36,723 bases of DNA from positions 5,353-42,075 of the forward strand of contig JAAUZY010000009.1 of NCBI GenBank assembly GCA_014804355.1. Reading direction: 5' to 3'. This document shows, one piece after another, positions 8,339 to 15,555 of the stretch (positions within the stretch are counted from its first letter, which is position 1; every line of letters starts with the position of its first letter). A model generated the notes under the pieces. It did no database searches and was not told the origin of the DNA. It saw nothing but the letters and a program-made list of their open reading frames with translations. Position numbers and translations under genes: made by a program. The DNA is from Lachnospiraceae bacterium. GTDB lineage: Bacteria; Bacillota; Clostridia; Lachnospirales; Lachnospiraceae.

Positions 8339-9033
8339 ATCCCCTGTTTCTTCTGCCAGACATATCCCATCCCGCGCACAGTCTTGATGTAGGCATGTTC
8401 CTCATCCTCGATCTTGGCGCGGAGCCTGTTCATAGTCACCGTCAGCGTATGGTCGTCTATAAAATTACCGTCACAGTCCCACAACCGCGTAAGTAAGCTC
8501 TGTCTCGTGACGACATTCCCTGCATTGGCTGTCAGAATCTTTAATAATTTATATTCATTCGGTGTGATCGCCAGTTTCTCGCCTCCGCGGACCGCGGTAA
8601 GCGCAGTAAAATCCACCTGTAAGAAATCATCCCGATAACATTCCCCGACGGCTGACGGTTCCGCCAAAGCGCTGCCCCGGCGAATCGCAACCTCAACCCG
8701 TCTCAAGAGTATTTTCATATTAAAAGGTTTCGTAATGTAATCTTCCGCGCCCAGATCAAATCCATTCAGCACGTCTTCCTCCAAATCATTGGCCGTAAGG
8801 AAGATCACGGGAAGCTGCGGATTACGGCTCTTAATCTCCCGGCACAGTTCAAAACCGCTGCCGTCAGGCAGATTCACATCCAAAAGCATAAGCGCATATT
8901 CTTCCTGTTCCGCCAAATATCTGGCCTTGCGGCAGTTGTAGGCCGCCTGCGACACATAACCCACCGCATCCAGTTCAAAGCACAGGCCTGTGCTGAGGGC
9001 AAGATCGTCTTCCACGACTAAAATCCGTTCCAT
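8335..9033 (-). CDS. OmpR/PhoB-family response regulator
   Basis: A 232-residue DNA-binding regulator. The receiver (1-120) has D9/D10, acceptor D52 in LLDVNLPDGSG, the switch threonine in FLTAND and K102 in YITKPFNM. A winged-helix domain (about 130-230) follows, with ITPNEYKLLKIL, the recognition region DDHTLTVTMNRLRAKIE and a VRGMGYVW wing. AAGGAGA lies a few bases before the ATG. It is first in a long minus-strand gene run and is followed with a 4-base overlap by its cognate kinase. A candidate promoter (9153-9181) and an array of 10-base direct repeats just upstream could serve its own regulation, since this family binds direct repeats. Confidence 0.95.
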   Translation of the reverse strand: MERILVVEDDLALSTGLCFELDAVGYVSQAAYNCRKARYLAEQEEYALMLLDVNLPDGSGFELCREIKSRNPQLPVIFLTANDLEEDVLNGFDLGAEDYITKPFNMKILLRRVEVAIRRGSALAEPSAVGECYRDDFLQVDFTALTAVRGGEKLAITPNEYKLLKILTANAGNVVTRQSLLTRLWDCDGNFIDDHTLTVTMNRLRAKIEDEEHAYIKTVRGMGYVWQKKQGM

Positions 9034-9152
9034 TTAAGTCTCCTTAGCAGTTTCTGCCTATTTATCCGGCATAAATCCATCACATTGACCTGTCTGATAC
9101 CGTCTTCTCACATTGTCAGTTTCCCATTCCTACCGACAATATCTCATTAGAT

Positions 9153-9181
9153 ATAGTATCATATTTCCGCTCCGTCCTCAA
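9153..9181 (-). promoter_or_regulatory. Candidate sigma-A promoter of the response regulator operon
   Basis: On the minus strand a TTGAGG -35 (9176-9181) and a TACTAT -10 (9153-9158) are separated by 17 bases. Each hexamer matches consensus at four of six positions. It lies about 120 bases upstream of the response regulator start. Inferred from sequence only. Confidence 0.45.
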
Positions 9182-9192
9182 CAAAAAATCGA

Positions 9193-9227
9193 GTTGCGAC
9201 AGGTTGCGACAGGTTCCGTTGCGATAG
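9193..9227. repeat. Three 10-base direct repeats GTTGCGAyAG
   Basis: GTTGCGACAG occurs at 9193-9202 and 9203-9212, and GTTGCGATAG at 9218-9227; a GTTCC follows the second and third copies. The spacing is 10 and 15 bases. The array ends about 11 bases upstream (on the minus strand) of the -35 of the candidate promoter. It may be a binding array for the OmpR-type regulator, or a simple local duplication. Confidence 0.6.
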
Positions 9228-9375
9228 GTTCCGGGATTTGCTTATAAGTTGCTGCGCATCTTGACAAACTCGAAAAGTACGGCGCAATTTCCTATATCGC
9301 AAAGAGCAGGCACCATCTTTTCGACAGCGCCTGCCCGTATGAGCAATATAAAGTTTTTTCTGTAATAAAAGCGGA

Positions 9376-11016
9376 CTATATCCCCGGCATGTAGTAGAAA
9401 CAGGTCTTCTCCGGAACCGCAAGAAATCTTTTTCCCAGTGGGTGCTCCTCTATGCGGTAGTCACTGGCGGCCGCAATCACGATCCTGCCATCGTAAAGTG
9501 CGCAGTACCTTGTCCCTTCCCAATCGCAGGGCGCCTCATAGACAGGCAGGACATTCACAGCCTTTTCGTCTCCCATATTATAAGTAAAGATGCCGTTATA
9601 TCCCCAGAACACGAAATCCGACTCCGCGCCCGGCGCAATGATGTCGATCATAATCGTATTCTCCGGCATGATATCATAATAGATTTCGTCCAGTGTCCCT
9701 TCCTTCGCATTAAGAGACGCAATTCCCATTCTTCTTTCCGGATTCTCGGAATCATAGTAATTCTCAATACACGTATAAACTTTACCGTCCTTGCCGACAC
9801 CCAGACCGCCGTTCAGATTCAGGGCATACTCATCGGGCGCAATGCGCGAAATATAATTTCCCTCCCGATCCAACACGAGAATCTCACATTCCTGCGCTTC
9901 CTTCGGCGACTTAAGTCCCGCCACACTAAGATAGAGATAACCGTCTGCACCGATCGTCATTCGTCTTGCGTAACCTATTCTCTCCCGTGCCATATAAGGA
10001 GACATGTCGATCTTACGAAGCAGTTCTCCATCCTTATTCACTACCCATACCGCAAGTTCTCTGCTCTCCCAATCATTCTCATCCGGCCACTGCCACAACG
10101 CCATATAAACATCCCCGTTCACATCCTGACACATCGCAAGGATTCTCGTCTCCACACCGAAATCATCGAAGAAAAATTCAGAATCACTGCTGCCGATCTC
10201 CATTCGGTGTACGGTGTTATATCCTGCCAGGAACAGTTCATTCCGCCCTGCCGCTATCGTCAGATCCAGTTCCAGATCTCCCGTGTAAGGAATGGTCAGC
10301 TCCTGCGTCGGTTCATAGACTGCATCTCCTTCAAGGATCGATATGTCGGTTGCCTCAATCTCTTCTTCCTCGATCTCGGGCAGCTGTGCCTCTCCCGCCG
10401 CGATCATCTCATTCATTTTCTGCAGGCTGTAATCCCTCTTGTGCATGAAATCGATAATCTGCAGCAGTTCTTCGTCGCTCATCTCCCCCTCCGGGAAGAA
10501 AAAGGTCGTTGTGTCGCCTAAAAGAGCAACCCCTTTGCCCTTATACTTCTCCGCTTCCTCTATCATGGTGAGCTCACCCTTCGGGAAACGCGCCTCGTCC
10601 TCATAGGCTTCCCGCAGCTGACTCATCCGCTCTTTTTCGGTATCGGTATATGGCCTGTTATAATTGTCAACTCCGATCTTTGAAGCATATATCTGTGTGA
10701 AATACTCTTCCATCTTCTCACGGTTCATGGCTTCCATCCGCTCTCTGAGCGCACCCACCGAAGCGACCGCCGTCGCGGAGATCAGCATGATCATCGCCGC
10801 TGCGAGGATTATGCTTTTCTTAAAATTCATACGAAACCGTTTTTCTTTAGGTTTACATAATATTTCTTCTATTCTGTCGGTCATACTCTGCGGCATGACC
10901 ATCTGCTCTTGTTCTGCCATATGAAAAATTGACTCTTCCCATCTGTCTTGCATAGTTCTCTCCTCTCTGCATGCTGCAAACAGCACATTCGCGTAATATT
11001 TTTCATCCTGTTTCAC
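9376..11016 (-). CDS. Putative membrane anti-sigma factor with extracytoplasmic propeller-like domain
   Basis: A 546-residue single-pass protein. A cytoplasmic N-terminus of about 65 residues, with a MTDRIEEILCKPKEKRF segment, precedes one membrane helix (about 66-90, IILAAAMIMLISATAVASVGAL-like). The large outer part first has a charged helical and acidic stretch (about 90-235), then repeated blade-like segments such as DVNGDVYMALWQW, GADGYLYLSV and GKDGKVYTCIENYY, typical of a beta-propeller. The gene starts 14 bases after the ECF sigma gene, so it is most likely the partner anti-sigma factor or a sensor bound to it. No zinc-binding anti-sigma (HxxxCxxC) motif is seen. The function is inferred from position and topology; no specific family is recognised. 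Confidence 0.7.
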   Translation of the reverse strand: MKQDEKYYANVLFAACREERTMQDRWEESIFHMAEQEQMVMPQSMTDRIEEILCKPKEKRFRMNFKKSIILAAAMIMLISATAVASVGALRERMEAMNREKMEEYFTQIYASKIGVDNYNRPYTDTEKERMSQLREAYEDEARFPKGELTMIEEAEKYKGKGVALLGDTTTFFFPEGEMSDEELLQIIDFMHKRDYSLQKMNEMIAAGEAQLPEIEEEEIEATDISILEGDAVYEPTQELTIPYTGDLELDLTIAAGRNELFLAGYNTVHRMEIGSSDSEFFFDDFGVETRILAMCQDVNGDVYMALWQWPDENDWESRELAVWVVNKDGELLRKIDMSPYMARERIGYARRMTIGADGYLYLSVAGLKSPKEAQECEILVLDREGNYISRIAPDEYALNLNGGLGVGKDGKVYTCIENYYDSENPERRMGIASLNAKEGTLDEIYYDIMPENTIMIDIIAPGAESDFVFWGYNGIFTYNMGDEKAVNVLPVYEAPCDWEGTRYCALYDGRIVIAAASDYRIEEHPLGKRFLAVPEKTCFYYMPGI

Positions 11017-11030
11017 AGTGCTTTTCCTGT

Positions 11031-11501
11031 CTACTCCTCCAGCATCTCCTTCAGTGCCTTTTTCGCTCTGAACAGTCTGGATTTTACGGTTCCCTCCGGC
11101 ACATGAAGAATCCTGCCGATCTCCTTAATTGAAAATCGCTCGTAGAAATACAGCATGATCACTTCCCTGTGCGCCGTCTCAAGCTGCATAACCACATCCC
11201 ATAATTCATGGTTCTCATCTTTGAATGACGGCATATATGCCTCCATGTCTTCCATCGGCGTGATCCGTTTATTTTTTCCGTATATCCTTCTGGCTTCGTT
11301 CGCCACGATCTGCATGATCCACGGCTTAAATCGGTTCCGGTCCCGAAGTGTATGCCTCTTCTCGTAGGCCATAAGCACCGCTTCACTGACCGCGTCCTCC
11401 GCATCCTGCCTGTTATGCAGCATGGCAAGCGCCAGTCGGTACATGTTCGGCGCATATTCCCGTATATTCCGTTCAAATGTCTCTTGTTCCATGCCGGACA
11501 C
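11031..11501 (-). CDS. ECF-type RNA polymerase sigma factor
   Basis: A 156-residue group 4 sigma factor. Region 2 (about 8-75) contains MYRLALAMLHNRQDAEDAVSEAVLMAYE and FKPWIMQIVANEARRIY; region 4 (about 100-155) has LETAHREVIMLYFYERFSIKEIGRILHVPEGTVKSRLFRAKKAL in sequence, a helix-turn-helix for -35 recognition. The start shown is GTG, four bases after GGAGG; an ATG three codons later (11492) is the alternative and has a longer spacing. It directly precedes the putative anti-sigma gene. A TTGACA hexamer (11585-11590, minus strand) and a perfect AACGATCGTT palindrome (11574-11583) lie upstream and may be part of its control region. Confidence 0.93.
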   Translation of the reverse strand: MSGMEQETFERNIREYAPNMYRLALAMLHNRQDAEDAVSEAVLMAYEKRHTLRDRNRFKPWIMQIVANEARRIYGKNKRITPMEDMEAYMPSFKDENHELWDVVMQLETAHREVIMLYFYERFSIKEIGRILHVPEGTVKSRLFRAKKALKEMLEE

Positions 11502-11594
11502 AGCACCTCCTTATTTGATGTTCTTTCCCACAGGATGTCAAAGCACACATTCATCCGCCTGATACACCCTTAAAACGATCGTTCTGTCAATTAA

Positions 11595-11627
11595 GATAAA
11601 AGAAGCAGGGAAAAGGTTCCCTGCTTC
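11595..11627 (-). terminator. Intrinsic terminator after the 7TM-HD-GYP gene
   Basis: GAAGCAGGG (11602-11610) pairs with CCCTGCTTC (11619-11627) around a short loop. Read on the minus strand it is followed by TTTTATCTT. It lies about 60 bases after the stop of the minus-strand HD-GYP gene. Confidence 0.85.
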
Positions 11628-11687
11628 CGTAAATTTTTTTCTGAATCTTTATACCCTTCACGCCCGCCGATAAGGCTCCCCGCCTCA

Positions 11688-13718
11688 TCACGCCTCGGCG
11701 TTTATGACTTTCAAGAACACCTGCACCAGCTGCGGATCAAACTGCGTACCGGAACACCGAAGCAGCTCTTCCACTGCCCTATCATGGCTCATCGCCTTGT
11801 GATAAGGTCTGTCGTGCACCATGACATCATGGGAATCCACCACCGTAATGATACGGGACAACAGCGGGATCTCCTCCCCTTTCAGTCCGCCCGGATAACC
11901 CTTGCCGTCCCATCTTTCATGATGGTGTAATATGTACTCCGCAATAGGCTGCAGTTCCTTGGAGGCACTGGCGATCCGGTATCCCTTCTCCGTGTGGCTC
12001 TTCATGACCTCCCACTCTTCGTCTGTCAGCTTGTCCGGCTTAAGCAGTATTGCATGCGGAATCGCGATCTTACCGATGTCATGCAGTACCGCCAGCAGAG
12101 CCAGCCGCCCCAGATCGGTGTCAGACAGGTTGATCGCCTTGCCAAGTTTTACGGCCATCTCTTTCGTGCGTTCCACATGCTCCTCCGTCTCATAGTCGCT
12201 CTCCGTCAGCGTCTGTGTCAACGAATCCAACAGGGAACTCTTCTGGGATGTCTCATTCATCAGCTTCTTCGTATGCATACTGTCGGAGGCTTCTTTCAGT
12301 GCTTCCTCCACACTCTTGCTGTCATCCCTGATCACCGCAATACCGTACTCCAGATCCGTGTTGATTCCGGTATCATTGCTTTCACGGTACTGTTCCCTGA
12401 TATTTTCAAAAAGGCGAATCGCATACTCCTGCTCGACCTCGGCAAGTCCGGCCGCCATATCCCCGTCCTCCAACCGTGCAAGCACGGCGGTATTCGGCAG
12501 GTTATCCCGCAGCAGATCCGCCGCTCTTCTGAGCATCTCATTGCCTTTTGTCCACCCGAACACGTCATTTACAAGTCCGATCCCGTTGGTATTGCAGACC
12601 ACTACCGTAATCGGATAGATACTTTTCTCAATTATGCGTTTCATCCTGGTATGGAAACTCTGCTTGGAATACAGCTGCGTCAGCATATCCCGCTCCACTT
12701 CCAGATTTTTCATAATAAGCAGATGTCCGATGTTTCTGCCTTTCTCGTCCTGAAGGCAGGTGAAATTGCACTGATACACCTTCGCACCGCCCTCATCGGA
12801 GTTTCTCCACTCAAACACCTGATCCGTCACCGTGCTCTGCAGTTCTTTGAAAGAAGCGATCTGCATGAAATCCATCATGCTGATCCTCCTATTCTGCTGA
12901 TTTAATATAGGAAAAAGTTCCCGCATGTCACGGTTCGTATCCGCCACATATCCCTCGTAATCGAACAGCACCATCGGCGTTCCCATATATTCCAGAACCA
13001 TCTTTCGGGTAGAATTCAGCATTCCCTTAGACGTATAATCAAATATATTACCGTATATGACCGGCGTGACCAAACCGTAAAACAACACCGAAAGGTCTAT
13101 GCCCACCTTGAGCAACCCCGAGATATATCCGCTGCTGAACAGAATCACAATTACAAGCCCGGTCAGCATATACCTATATCTCCCACTGTAGATCTTAGGC
13201 ACCGTATATACTTTTACAATAAGGACATACACAATGGCCGCCCCCATGAAGAACGTAAACCCAAAATGGAGATAAAATAGCGGTTTGGGCACATACATAA
13301 ACTTGATCGCATATATACTGTACAAATTGTACTGATAACGCAGCACGATCTCATGGGAGATGTTGACGATAAGCAGCGCCGCATCAACCAGCGCGATCCC
13401 GACATGCAGCAGATAAATATATTTTCTGCGTTTGGGTGCCAGTATCTTATAATTCGTAAACTCCACGACAAACTGAAATGTCGTAACTACCAACAGATCC
13501 ATACATATGAAATATATGCTGGTGCACAAAGATGCCATGAAATACGATTTTACAATGATTCTCGCGATGTATGCTATATTCAGCATACCTGCCGCCAGAA
13601 ACGCATTTCCCGTAAACACACCCAGACGGCTTTTCTTCCCATAACTTTTGAAAGCATAGATAATCGCGCATAGAGCGGCAAGCCCATGCAATACATAGAA
13701 CCAGACATTATCCCCCAT
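11688..13718 (-). CDS. 7TM sensor with PAS, degenerate GGDEF and HD-GYP domains
   Basis: A membrane cyclic-di-GMP-type signalling protein of 676 residues from the preferred start. Seven hydrophobic segments fill the first 225 residues. A PAS-like region (about 245-335, starting MGTPMVLFDYEGYVADTN) and a GGDEF-like domain (about 340-495, with DMLTQLYSKQSF) follow; its active motif reads LEDGDM instead of GGDEF, so cyclase activity is unlikely. The C-terminal HD-GYP domain (about 510-675) is intact: VLHDIGKIAIPH and HHHERWDGKGYPGGL. AGGGG lies seven bases before the ATG at 13718; an earlier in-frame ATG at 13733 lacks this and would overlap the ribosome site. The degenerate GGDEF may act as a nucleotide-binding regulatory domain controlling the phosphodiesterase; this is inference. 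Confidence 0.93.
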   Translation of the reverse strand: MGDNVWFYVLHGLAALCAIIYAFKSYGKKSRLGVFTGNAFLAAGMLNIAYIARIIVKSYFMASLCTSIYFICMDLLVVTTFQFVVEFTNYKILAPKRRKYIYLLHVGIALVDAALLIVNISHEIVLRYQYNLYSIYAIKFMYVPKPLFYLHFGFTFFMGAAIVYVLIVKVYTVPKIYSGRYRYMLTGLVIVILFSSGYISGLLKVGIDLSVLFYGLVTPVIYGNIFDYTSKGMLNSTRKMVLEYMGTPMVLFDYEGYVADTNRDMRELFPILNQQNRRISMMDFMQIASFKELQSTVTDQVFEWRNSDEGGAKVYQCNFTCLQDEKGRNIGHLLIMKNLEVERDMLTQLYSKQSFHTRMKRIIEKSIYPITVVVCNTNGIGLVNDVFGWTKGNEMLRRAADLLRDNLPNTAVLARLEDGDMAAGLAEVEQEYAIRLFENIREQYRESNDTGINTDLEYGIAVIRDDSKSVEEALKEASDSMHTKKLMNETSQKSSLLDSLTQTLTESDYETEEHVERTKEMAVKLGKAINLSDTDLGRLALLAVLHDIGKIAIPHAILLKPDKLTDEEWEVMKSHTEKGYRIASASKELQPIAEYILHHHERWDGKGYPGGLKGEEIPLLSRIITVVDSHDVMVHDRPYHKAMSHDRAVEELLRCSGTQFDPQLVQVFLKVINAEA

Positions 13719-13787
13719 CTTATGTCCCCTCATTATCCATCAGTTCAGACACTGATACTTTATTCTTAGCATTCTGCCGGCATACTC

Positions 13788-13805
13788 ACAGATCTCCTGA
13801 TCTGT
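13788..13805. promoter_or_regulatory. Perfect inverted repeat ACAGATC-N4-GATCTGT
   Basis: Two 7-base arms separated by TCCT lie about 70 bases upstream of the 7TM-HD-GYP gene. This could be an operator or a small 5' leader hairpin. A weak candidate promoter is visible further upstream on the minus strand (TTGAAC, 17 bases, TATGAC). Nothing ties it to a known regulator. Confidence 0.4.
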
Positions 13806-13914
13806 TCACAAAATAAACCGTATTAGTACTATAATAACATAATTCGCCGCCATTCAACAGTTTTCCTTTATTGTCATAACACACAAATATAGAATGTTCA
13901 AATTGTACACATTG

Positions 13915-14466
13915 CTACCGATAAGTGATTCCCGCACCGGCATGCGGCCGCATCGCACTGTAGGCCGCATCCGCCGCAAACAGACATAATATCAGCACAC
14001 CAAGTCCGATCCTGACTCTCACCGGCACTCTCCGATACAGCGAATAAAACAGAGGACTGACCACCCACACAAGAAGCATCCCGCCAAGACCGAAAAGCGC
14101 ACTGCTCAAGACACAGATCCTGCCATGCAGATTCCATGGCATGTCACTGTAATCCCACCACTTGACTCCCCAAGTCAATTCAAGATACCATCCCGAAAGA
14201 TATTCCAATACGGTACATAACAACATAGATGACACGAAGATCAGAACCGGCCGGTCGCGCCACTTATGAAACAGTATTTCCAGCATAACGGCGCCTGTTC
14301 CGTAGATCGGAAGCCAGGGACCTGTCAGGAATCCGCGATTGACATACGTGTCATCTTTAAAGAGATACAGAAACCCCTCCCAGAGCCACCCAAACACTGC
14401 CACCAAGACAAAAAGCCAGACATAATAAAAGAAATCCGTCCTAAACTGTTTTATTTTCTCTCCCAT
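13915..14466 (-). CDS. CmpB-family (putative ABC-transporter type IV) membrane protein
   Basis: An integral membrane protein of 183 residues from the preferred ATG at 14466, which has GAGGA seven bases upstream; an in-frame ATG at 14502 lacks a well-placed ribosome site and lies across the upstream palindrome. About five hydrophobic segments are visible. The motif NRGFLTGPWLPIYGTGAV, followed by an EYLSGWYLE segment and WWDYS with NLHGRICVLSS, matches the family named putative ABC-transporter type IV (CmpB). The biochemical function is not established. A TGACTA-N3-TAGTCA palindrome sits just before the ribosome site, matching one before the PspC gene, which suggests shared control with the envelope operon. 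Confidence 0.8.
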   Translation of the reverse strand: MGEKIKQFRTDFFYYVWLFVLVAVFGWLWEGFLYLFKDDTYVNRGFLTGPWLPIYGTGAVMLEILFHKWRDRPVLIFVSSMLLCTVLEYLSGWYLELTWGVKWWDYSDMPWNLHGRICVLSSALFGLGGMLLVWVVSPLFYSLYRRVPVRVRIGLGVLILCLFAADAAYSAMRPHAGAGITYR

Positions 14467-14486
14467 GTTACGTTCCTCACTCTTTT

Positions 14487-14501
14487 TGACTATTATAGTC
14501 A
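14487..14501. promoter_or_regulatory. Palindrome TGACTA-TTA-TAGTCA upstream of the CmpB-family gene
   Basis: A perfect 6-base inverted repeat with 3-base spacer, about 20 bases upstream of the preferred start. On the minus strand its centre reads TATAAT, so it may coincide with a -10 element. The same half-sites recur at 15520-15534. Candidate operator. Confidence 0.6.
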
Positions 14502-14651
14502 TTCCCTTTGTGATGTAGGATATCCGTTTTTTTCTCTCTTAATCCCTTTATCACGTTCACTGGTATGGTCTAAAAAACTTAATTTGGCACTTTTCATCAT
14601 GCCATTTTGCGGTATAGTTATCTATAACATTGTTTGAGGAGGAATTAATTT

Positions 14652-15245
14652 ATGAAAAACGAAAAACTTCTGAAAATTGTACTGACCGGAATATTTGCCG
14701 CACTTTCCTATGTAGTGTTTACTTTCCTGCAGATCAAGATTCCCATGCCCGGAGGCGACGCCACTTCCATCCACTTGGGCAACGCGGTATGCGTACTCGG
14801 CGCCCTGCTTCTGGGCGGATTCTACGGCGGACTCGGCGGTGCCATCGGCATGACCATCGGCGATCTGTTTGATCCTGTCTACATCGCCTACGCTCCCAAG
14901 ACCTTCATTCTGAAACTCTGTATCGGACTCATTACAGGTGTTATTGCTCATAAGATCGGTCATATCAGCACCGAAAAGGATAACGCCAAGGTTTTAAAAT
15001 GGACGATTGCCGCAGCCGTGGGCGGACTGCTGTTTAACGTAATCTTCGATCCGTTAGTCGGTTACTTCTACAAGCTGCTGATCTTAGGCAAACCCGCCGC
15101 AGAACTGACACTGGCATGGAACGTGGCTTCCACCTCTATCAACGCCTTTACCTCCACCATCGTGTCTGTCGCGGTATACATGGCGCTTCGTCCTGCGCTT
15201 AAGAAATCCGGACTTTTCATAACACCTGCTACTGCAAAGGATTGA
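14652..15245 (+). CDS. ECF transporter S component (COG4720/PF07155-like)
   Basis: A 197-residue membrane substrate-binding subunit of an energy-coupling factor transporter. Five to six hydrophobic segments are visible. The stretch PMPGGDATSIHLGNAVCVLGALLLGGFYGGLGGAIGMTIGDL in sequence and the following YAPKTFILKLCIGLITGVIAH match S components annotated for vitamin or related cofactor uptake. The substrate cannot be read from sequence. Such proteins use a shared EcfA-EcfA'-EcfT module usually encoded elsewhere, and none is present here. GAGGAGGAA is well placed before the ATG. The gene is transcribed alone on the plus strand, ends at a shared hairpin and converges on the PspC gene. Confidence 0.88.
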   Translation: MKNEKLLKIVLTGIFAALSYVVFTFLQIKIPMPGGDATSIHLGNAVCVLGALLLGGFYGGLGGAIGMTIGDLFDPVYIAYAPKTFILKLCIGLITGVIAHKIGHISTEKDNAKVLKWTIAAAVGGLLFNVIFDPLVGYFYKLLILGKPAAELTLAWNVASTSINAFTSTIVSVAVYMALRPALKKSGLFITPATAKD

Positions 15246-15248
15246 CAC

Positions 15249-15290
15249 AAAAAAGCGGCGAGGACTCCATGGTTCCTTCGCCGCTTTTTC
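15249..15290. terminator. Bidirectional terminator between S component and PspC genes
   Basis: AAAAAAGCGGCGAGGA and TCCTTCGCCGCTTTTT flank a short loop; A-rich and T-rich ends give a U-tract in both directions. It lies between two convergent stops. Confidence 0.85.
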
Positions 15291-15293
15291 TAT

Positions 15294-15503
15294 TTAACCT
15301 ACGATCCCGTCATCTTCCGGCATAATCACCGCCGCCACCAGATAGATCACCAGACCCGTTCCGCAGCTTACCAGAGAACACAGCAGCCACACGAGACGAA
15401 TCAATGTAGGGTCCACATTCAGATACTCCCCGATTCCTCCGCACACACCGCATATTGTCCTGTTTGTCCGTGAACGCATTAATCTCCTATAGTCATTACT
15501 CAT
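15294..15503 (-). CDS. PspC-domain membrane protein
   Basis: A 69-residue protein: a basic N-terminus, the PspC core RTICGVCGGIGEYLNVDPTLIRL-like segment, then one hydrophobic helix LVSCGTGLVIYLVAAVIMP. PspC-family proteins act in envelope stress responses at the membrane. AGGAGG lies before the ATG. It is last in the PadR, DUF1700, DUF4097, PspC run but is separated from the DUF4097 gene by 52 bases that contain a palindrome, so it may also have its own promoter. Confidence 0.95.
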   Translation of the reverse strand: MSNDYRRLMRSRTNRTICGVCGGIGEYLNVDPTLIRLVWLLCSLVSCGTGLVIYLVAAVIMPEDDGIVG

Positions 15504-15519
15504 AACTTTTTCCTCCTAT

Positions 15520-15534
15520 TGACTAATTTAGTCA
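15520..15534. promoter_or_regulatory. Palindrome TGACTA-ATT-TAGTCA upstream of the PspC gene
   Basis: A perfect 6-base inverted repeat with 3-base spacer directly before the PspC ribosome site. Half-sites are identical to those at 14487-14501, and the position relative to the gene is the same. Candidate operator for a common regulator. Confidence 0.6.
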
Positions 15535-15555
15535 TTTATTATTTTCCTACCGTTT

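Larger units (their letters stand above)
9034..9375. other. 342-base intergenic region between regulator and anti-sigma genes
   Basis: It holds the candidate promoter and direct repeats described separately. A stem-loop GCAGGC/GCCTGC with arms at 9306-9311 and 9329-9334 lies downstream of the propeller gene on the minus strand and is followed by only a short TCTTT; it may be a weak terminator. No convincing small gene is visible. Confidence 0.5.

Noticed and set aside
9442..10521. Long plus-strand open frame opposite the propeller gene
   Set aside because: It is antisense to a gene with clear domain structure, has no ribosome site and gives a His/Arg/Ile-rich sequence without recognisable motifs.
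11994..12905. 303-codon plus-strand open frame opposite the 7TM-HD-GYP gene
   Set aside because: Antisense shadow of conserved HD-GYP and GGDEF-like coding sequence; no start context or motifs.
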